A stretch of 64,000 bases of DNA, taken from Xanthobacter oligotrophicus. GTDB lineage: Bacteria > Pseudomonadota > Alphaproteobacteria > Rhizobiales > Xanthobacteraceae. The notes below the pieces were generated by a model that was given only the letters and a program-made list of their open reading frames with translations, was not told where the DNA came from and made no database searches. A program made the translations under genes and the position numbers. Location of the stretch: assembly GCF_008364685.1 (NCBI RefSeq), contig NZ_VTTL01000012.1, forward strand, positions 180,150-244,149, read 5' to 3'. Positions 59,438 through 64,000 of the stretch are shown here, one piece after another (the stretch's first letter is position 1; every line of letters starts with the position of its first letter).

Positions 59438-60922
59438 ATGGCCATGTTGGAGCCGACGAGCCATCAGCCGGACACCCGGCCGGCGCCCAGGGGCGCACGG
59501 TGGAGCCTCGGGCTGTCCACCAAGCTCCTCGCCTTGACCGTCGCCGTGGTGGCCATGGCCGAGATCGCCGTGCTGGTGCCCACCATCGCCAACTATCGCA
59601 TCGCCTGGCTCTCCGACCGGCTGGCGGCGGCCCGCACCGCCGCCCTCGTGCTCGATGCCGCCCCGCTGGAGGGCATTTCGCCCGATCTCACCCGCCAGCT
59701 GCTGGAGAGCGTGGGCGCCAAGGTAATCGTGGTGAAGCGGGAGGACACCCGCCGGCTGCTTGCCGCCTCCGACATGCCGCCTATGGCCAACGTGCACATC
59801 GACATGCGCGAGACCACCCTGTGGACTGCGGTCCACGACGCCTTCGACACGCTGATGGCGCCCGACGGGCGCATCCTGCGCGTGGTGGGTGACCCGCCCC
59901 GCGGCGCGGATTTCATCGAGATCGTCCTCAGCGGCACGCCCCTGCGCGCGGCGCTGCTGCGATTCGCCGCCACAGTGCTGCTGGTGTCGCTGGCGGTGGC
60001 GGTGGCGGCGGGCGTGCTGGTCTATGTGAGCCTCAACTGGCTGTTCGTGCGGCCCATGCGGCGGCTCACCGAGCGCATTTCCGCCTTCCGGGAGAATCCG
60101 GAGGATGCCTCCCGCATCATCGTGCCCTCCGGCCGCTCCGACGAGATCGGCACCGCCGAGGAGGCTCTGGAGGAGATGCAGCGCGAGCTGTCCCAGACGC
60201 TGCACCAGAAGAGTCACCTCGCGGCGCTCGGCCTCGCTGTCTCAAAGATCAACCACGATCTGCGCAACCTGCTGTCGTCCGCGCAGCTGCTCTCCGACCG
60301 TTTGGCAACTGTGCCGGACCCGACCGTGCAGCGGTTCGCGCCGAAACTGCTGGCTGCCCTAGACCGTGCCATCACCTATTGCGAGCAGACCCTTTCCTAC
60401 GGCCGCGCCAAGGAGCCGCTGCCCGAGCGGCGGGACGTGGCGCTCGCCCACCTCTTCGACGAGGTGCGCGAGACCCTCGGCCTGCAAAGCGGCTCGGGGA
60501 TCGGCTGGGTGGTGGATATCGAGCGCGGGCTCGTGGCCGATGCGGACCCGGACCAGCTGTTCCGCGTGATCCTGAACATCGCCCGCAACGCCGTGCAGGC
60601 GCTGGAGGTGCGCGCGCCGGTGGATCCCGAGCGCGACCAGATCCGCATCAAGGCCCGGCGCAAGGGGGCGGTGGTGGAGATCGAGATGGGCGACACCGGG
60701 CCGGGCATTCCGGCGGCGCGGCGTGAGCACCTGTTCGAGGCCTTCGTGTCCTCGGCGCGGCGCGGCGGCACCGGGCTGGGCCTGCCCATCGCCGACGAGC
60801 TGGTGCGGGCCCATGGCGGCGAGATCCGCCTTCTGGACACGCAGGTGGGCACCACCTTCCGCATCACCATTCCCGACCAGCCGGAAAGCCGCCACCACCG
60901 GCGCGAGCGCATCCGCGCCTGA
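59438..60922 (+). CDS. Orphan HAMP-domain sensor histidine kinase
   Basis: 494 residues. TM1 lies about residues 28-50 (LLALTVAVVAMAEIAVLVP), then a periplasmic domain of about 120 residues, TM2 about 180-205 (FAATVLLVSLAVAVAAGVLVYV) and a HAMP segment. The histidine region KINHDLRNLLSSAQLL has acceptor His273, and the ATPase has NIARNAVQALE (N), GDTGPGIP (G1) and GTGLGLPIADEL (G2). No response regulator is adjacent, so its partner is unknown. The start is uncertain (59438, 59444 or GTG 59363) because no ribosome site is visible. Confidence 0.88.
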   Translation: MAMLEPTSHQPDTRPAPRGARWSLGLSTKLLALTVAVVAMAEIAVLVPTIANYRIAWLSDRLAAARTAALVLDAAPLEGISPDLTRQLLESVGAKVIVVKREDTRRLLAASDMPPMANVHIDMRETTLWTAVHDAFDTLMAPDGRILRVVGDPPRGADFIEIVLSGTPLRAALLRFAATVLLVSLAVAVAAGVLVYVSLNWLFVRPMRRLTERISAFRENPEDASRIIVPSGRSDEIGTAEEALEEMQRELSQTLHQKSHLAALGLAVSKINHDLRNLLSSAQLLSDRLATVPDPTVQRFAPKLLAALDRAITYCEQTLSYGRAKEPLPERRDVALAHLFDEVRETLGLQSGSGIGWVVDIERGLVADADPDQLFRVILNIARNAVQALEVRAPVDPERDQIRIKARRKGAVVEIEMGDTGPGIPAARREHLFEAFVSSARRGGTGLGLPIADELVRAHGGEIRLLDTQVGTTFRITIPDQPESRHHRRERIRA

Positions 60923-61101
60923 GGTTTTGGCGTACCGTGCAGTTTTCCACATGGGAAGCGGGCCGCGCGGTTTTTCTCAAGCATCCGGTCTTGCGTGGTC
61001 TGCAGGAAGGGTGTAGCTCACGGGTCCTCGCGGCGCTCCAACGCCGCGTTGCCCCGGAAGGGCTTCCCTTCCAGGCCGGTTCCCACCGGTTTCGGGCGCA
61101 G

Positions 61102-61178
61102 GCGCCGGTAGCTCAGCTGGATAGAGCACCAGACTACGAATCTGGGGGTCGGGAGTTCGAATCTTCCCCGGCGCGCCA
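61102..61178 (+). tRNA. tRNA-Arg (ACG)
   Basis: A full cloverleaf: acceptor GCGCCGG/CCGGCGC, D-arm GCTC...GAGC, anticodon stem CCAGA/TCTGG with loop CTACGAA (anticodon ACG), T-arm with GTTCGAATC, discriminator G and encoded CCA. The 3' half coincides with the end of a serine recombinase gene on the other strand, marking it as the probable integration site of the element to the right. Confidence 0.97.
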
Positions 61179-62786
61179 CTTCCGTACAAAACCGCGAACA
61201 CCCGGCTGGGTGGCGCGGTCGGCAAACACGGCTCTTTCAAGCACCGTCCTTGATCCGTGGATCCGCACGACGTGCTGGTCGACCTCGACAGCGTCGATCA
61301 GCGAGCGAAGATAGGCTTTGCGGAACGGTACCTCGCCCTCGGTGATGTTTGAGCGCATGAGCTGCCCGAAGCGGGCGAGCTTGTCCGGATCAAGCCGGCT
61401 GGCGGCAGCCCCCTGATTCTCGATCCGCTCCAGCGCTGAATGCGCCCGATCCCGATCCGCCTTGAGCTTCGCAATCTGTTCCTTGAGCATCTCGTCCGGC
61501 TCAGCGATGCCGTCGGCGACAAGCTGGTAGAGCCGCCGGAGCTTGTCTTCCGCCGTCGTTCTTTCGCGCGAGAGTTCATCGATCCGCACCTGGACCTCGG
61601 CATCGGCTTTCACTCGCCGGTCAACGACGGACTGCAGCAGCGCCTCCAATCGCTCGGGCATCAGGACGCGTTCAGCGACATGGCGTGTGACCAGATGGTC
61701 GAGCTTCTCCATCGGCACCGTCCGCCCCTTGCAGGCCGACTTGCCGACTCGGCCGGAGGTGGAGCAGCTGTAATAACGATAGATCCTGCGGCTCTTCGAT
61801 GTGCCGGTGCGCAGCGTCATGGCGCTGCCGCAACAGGCGCAGTAGGCAAGCCCCGTCAGCAGGATCGGACCCGAGATCACCCGTGGCGGGCTGTTGTGCG
61901 GACTCTTCGCCCTGAGAGCCTTCTGCACCTTGTCGAAAGTTCGGCGATCGAGGATGGCCGGCACCGAGATCGGGATAATTTCGTGCTGAGGCTTCACCTG
62001 CCCCGTCTTGGAACTGCGCTTGTTGAAGCTCCACTCCCCGACATAAACGGGGTTGGTCAGGATGCCGTGGATGGTGCCGACACCGTAGCGGGCTCCGAGA
62101 CGGGTACGGTAGCCCTTGGCGTTGAGGTGCTTGGTTATCTCCTTGATGCCCATGGGGCCGGATGTGCCATCTCCTTTCAGGTAGAGATCGAACATCAGCC
62201 GCACGAGCTCGGCTTCCACCGGATCGACGACAATTCGCTTCTTGATGCGATGGCCACGCTTCTCAACCTCTTCGAGGGTGAAGCCGAGCGGCAGGCGGGA
62301 GCCGTTATAGAAACCCTGCCGGGCGTTCTCTTTCATAGCCCGCAGCACATGCTTGGCATTCTCGCGGGACTGGTACTCGTCAAACAGGGCGATGACCTGC
62401 CGCATCATGACCTGAGCCGGATCGTCTCCGAGCTCCTGGGTGATGGAGACGAGTCGCACGCCGTGCTTCGCGAGGCGGCGGATGTACATCTCCAGCCCAA
62501 AGGCATCGCGGAAGAACCGGCTGAAGCTATGGACGACGATGACATCGAATGGGCGATCGTCATCGGATGCCCGTTCAATCATCCGCTGGAACTCGTGCCG
62601 GCTGTCGTCCATCGCCGACGCACCCGGCTCCACATACTCCGCCACAACGGACCAGCCCTGCCGCTCGCAATAGGCGGCGGTCTGGAGGCGCTGGTCTGGG
62701 ATGGACAGGTCAACGTCGGCCTGCCGCGTGGTGGAAACGCGGAGATAGAGGGCGGCCCGGCTGGTGATCGGCAAGGTTACGTTCAT
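61134..62786 (-). CDS. Large serine recombinase (integrase)
   Basis: 550 residues. An N-terminal resolvase catalytic domain with nucleophile Ser18 (ALYLRVSTTRQ) and an SRFFRDAFG-type Arg region is followed by a recombinase domain (about 170-290), a zinc ribbon (CACCGSAM ... YYSC ... KSAC) and a coiled coil (about 400-460). It would catalyse integration and excision. The last 14 codons (WRAGEDSNSRPPDS) are the antisense of tRNA-Arg, and the TAG stop falls in its anticodon loop. ATG 62786 follows GGAGG; GTG 62828, coupled to the ORF upstream, is the alternative. Confidence 0.93.
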   Translation of the reverse strand: MNVTLPITSRAALYLRVSTTRQADVDLSIPDQRLQTAAYCERQGWSVVAEYVEPGASAMDDSRHEFQRMIERASDDDRPFDVIVVHSFSRFFRDAFGLEMYIRRLAKHGVRLVSITQELGDDPAQVMMRQVIALFDEYQSRENAKHVLRAMKENARQGFYNGSRLPLGFTLEEVEKRGHRIKKRIVVDPVEAELVRLMFDLYLKGDGTSGPMGIKEITKHLNAKGYRTRLGARYGVGTIHGILTNPVYVGEWSFNKRSSKTGQVKPQHEIIPISVPAILDRRTFDKVQKALRAKSPHNSPPRVISGPILLTGLAYCACCGSAMTLRTGTSKSRRIYRYYSCSTSGRVGKSACKGRTVPMEKLDHLVTRHVAERVLMPERLEALLQSVVDRRVKADAEVQVRIDELSRERTTAEDKLRRLYQLVADGIAEPDEMLKEQIAKLKADRDRAHSALERIENQGAAASRLDPDKLARFGQLMRSNITEGEVPFRKAYLRSLIDAVEVDQHVVRIHGSRTVLERAVFADRATQPGVRGFVRKWRAGEDSNSRPPDS

Positions 62787-62824
62787 GGCCCAATCGCCTC
62801 CATCAGGTCCCTTCAGCAGCACCG

Positions 62825-63112
62825 TCACCTCAGCAGCGCATCAATCTCCCGCCTGAGGAAGGCTTCGACAACATCGACCTCGTCAGGTGTGATCGGAACG
62901 TTCGACGGCCAGTCGTCGGTGACATGCACGACCTTGGAATCATGCTCGACGGAGTCAGCGGGCGCAAGGTTTTGCTCAGCATCTCGAATGACGCGCGCAT
63001 CGCGGCGCGGGATCTTTGAGAGTGGTGCGCCAGCCAAGCTCGCAGCTGGCGATGGAGCATCGCTGCCCACACCGAGTATTTTCTTCGGACGAAACGGACG
63101 CGAGTGGCACAT
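62825..63112 (-). CDS. Small ORF coupled to the recombinase, unknown
   Basis: 95 residues, acidic in its C-terminal half (KVVHVTDDWP then ITPDEVDVVEAFLRREIDA). Its TGA overlaps the GTG at 62828 of the recombinase frame, which suggests coupled translation. Only the C-terminal 50 residues look like a compact protein; the real start may be internal. Comparable small ORFs often precede recombinases of this kind in rhizobia, as far as I recall, but no function is known. Confidence 0.55.
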   Translation of the reverse strand: MCHSRPFRPKKILGVGSDAPSPAASLAGAPLSKIPRRDARVIRDAEQNLAPADSVEHDSKVVHVTDDWPSNVPITPDEVDVVEAFLRREIDALLR

Positions 63113-63579
63113 GCGCGGAGGATCAAGGGCATCCCCCCACTCGCCAAGGGACCGATTCTACCCCGCAGAGCAACCGCGTGCAGCGGCGTAAAAATACTTG
63201 TCAGCTGCGGCGCGCGAGCCTTTCCCAGGATACGGTTGGTGGAGCGCTCTGGCGGCAATGACACCAACTTGGCGTTCTACCGCCCTTGCAGCGACGTCTG
63301 TTTTGCGCCCCGATTCTGGACGTTCAAGCTGCCATTTCGATTTCCCAAAAGCGGTCGGTCCGCTCTGGTCCTAGCGACATCGAGAACGGGTTGGGTTGGG
63401 ACGGGAGGTAGCAGCAACTCATGTAGCCTTTGCGCCGGGTTCCGAGCCCCGGTGTGCGTGAAAGTCGGGGCCTTGACCGGGGCCCGCAACAGCTGGCTTG
63501 CTTGATACCGCGAATATGCTTTCTTAACGGCAGCGTTGTGCCGACATCCCGACCAGCACACCCTGCGTTATGAGGACGT
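63113..63579. other. Non-coding or degraded stretch, nothing recognised
   Basis: 467 bases of more even base composition than the chromosome to the left. Short open frames on both strands have no ribosome site, family motif or codon bias. It may hold the promoter of the recombinase pair or remnants of earlier insertions. Confidence 0.4.
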
Positions 63580-63925
63580 TTGTTGGCCCCGCGGCTCGAA
63601 AAGAACCTGCTCACATTTCTGCAGTATGGCGTGTCAGACGATCTAGGACGACGCGCCGTCGCTGCTGGATTGACGGTCACGAAAGTGCGGGTCCTCAATC
63701 AGCAGGACCTTATCCATAAGGGGCTGTCCGAGGGCGAAGCGAAGATTCTAAAAAATGCGGCGTCGCGGGCACCGATCGACGAGGACGTGCTGCTCGAGTT
63801 GCTCGACCGGAGCAACTATCTCTGCAACTGCTGCAAAGGGGACAAGGGCAAGTCCTTCATCGTCCATCATATCGAGGAATATTCGGTCTCCCAGGACAAC
63901 AGTTACGACAATCTCGTGGTGCTGT
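63580..63925 (+). pseudogene. HNH-endonuclease-like gene cut by an insertion
   Basis: From TTG 63580 (or the adjacent TTG 63583, GAGG just upstream) the frame encodes a helix-hairpin-helix-like segment (GLSEGEAKILKNA), then the start of an HNH domain: RSNYLCNCCKGDKG with the zinc CxxC, HHIEEY with the HNH histidine pair, and YDNLVVL. The second zinc pair and catalytic C-terminus expected after NLVVL are missing, because sequence resembling a transposon end begins at 63926. The frame then runs into a stop at 63957. Probably inactivated cargo or defence nuclease of the island. Confidence 0.7.
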
Positions 63926-64000
63926 TGACGTTGCCCCCTGAAGCGCCCTCAGTTTGAATTGGACTCCGTCGGAAGGAGACGGAGATGAAGAAGAGCCGGT
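63926..64000 (+). mobile_element. Left end of an IS3-type insertion sequence (partial)
   Basis: A break in coding continuity inside the HNH gene coincides with TGACGTTGCCCCC, which looks like an IS3-family terminal repeat (5'-TG end), followed by a short leader, GGAAGGAGACGGAG and an ATG. The element continues past the window, so the right end, target duplication and exact family cannot be checked. Confidence 0.6.
63985..64000 (+). CDS. Start of transposase OrfA (partial)
   Basis: Only five codons, MKKSR, are present before the window ends, preceded by an excellent ribosome site. MKKSR is the common beginning of IS3-family OrfA proteins (helix-turn-helix subunit). Confidence 0.5.

Noticed and set aside
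63104..63505. 133-residue frame in the island spacer
   Set aside because: No ribosome site, no family resemblance, composition typical of random translation, and it conflicts with another equally poor frame on the other strand.

Overview
The window is 64 kb of GC-rich, densely coded chromosome from an alphaproteobacterium. It is most likely a member of the Hyphomicrobiales, probably Xanthobacteraceae (Xanthobacter, Azorhizobium, Ancylobacter or Starkeya-like); the genus is an inference. The main pointers are the order pckA / chvI-chvG-hprK-manX-ptsH, the lptF-lptG-lptD-surA-pdxA-ksgA operon, CpdR next to an N-formylglutamate amidohydrolase, a MucR-type regulator, and paired suhB-motif (mmgR-like) small RNAs beside a suhB/hisN-family gene.

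Layout, left to right. 1-10.4 kb: a ferredoxin and HEAT-repeat pair behind a truncated upstream gene; an orphan TRAP solute-binding protein divergent from an IclR regulator with twin operators; an acyl-CoA synthetase and an SDR dehydrogenase; then glpD, glpK and bluB. 10.4-24.6 kb: a protease-inhibitor lipoprotein, a YdfG-type SDR, an AraC/methylguanine methyltransferase fusion, a 58-residue small protein, hemH, an EF-hand protein, a DUF2252 protein, tRNA-Val, cpdR, hutG, two small RNAs, hisN, a lysophospholipase-like hydrolase, and a small heat-shock gene with an apparent RpoH promoter and RNA thermometer. 24.7-33.7 kb: a MoaD/ThiS plus BNR-repeat pair divergent from a TetR-RND efflux operon, an HdeD protein and an L,D-transpeptidase.

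33.9-39.9 kb is a methionine-cycle operon: a SahR-like ArsR/methyltransferase fusion with a near-perfect palindrome over its start codon, then metF and metH. BluB, encoded upstream, makes the lower ligand of the cobalamin that MetH needs. 39.9-40.8 kb is a lower-GC islet with two unknown genes, one with a strong promoter, an operator and a terminator. 40.8-51.5 kb is the outer-membrane/LPS export operon followed by ptrB and msrB. 52-61 kb holds mucR, pckA and the envelope-sensing/PTS module (chvI, chvG, hprK, manX, ptsH), then an orphan histidine kinase.

From tRNA-Arg(ACG) at 61.1 kb rightwards the DNA is mobile. A large serine recombinase reads into the tRNA on the opposite strand, so its stop codon falls in the anticodon loop. 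A small coupled ORF precedes it. An HNH-nuclease-like gene is cut by what looks like the left end of an IS3-type element running off the window. The most notable signals are the duplicated small RNAs with covarying terminators, the RpoH promoter plus thermometer, the SahR-like palindrome, and the tRNA-Arg island edge. I found no CRISPR array, rRNA or clearly undescribed multi-gene system inside the window.
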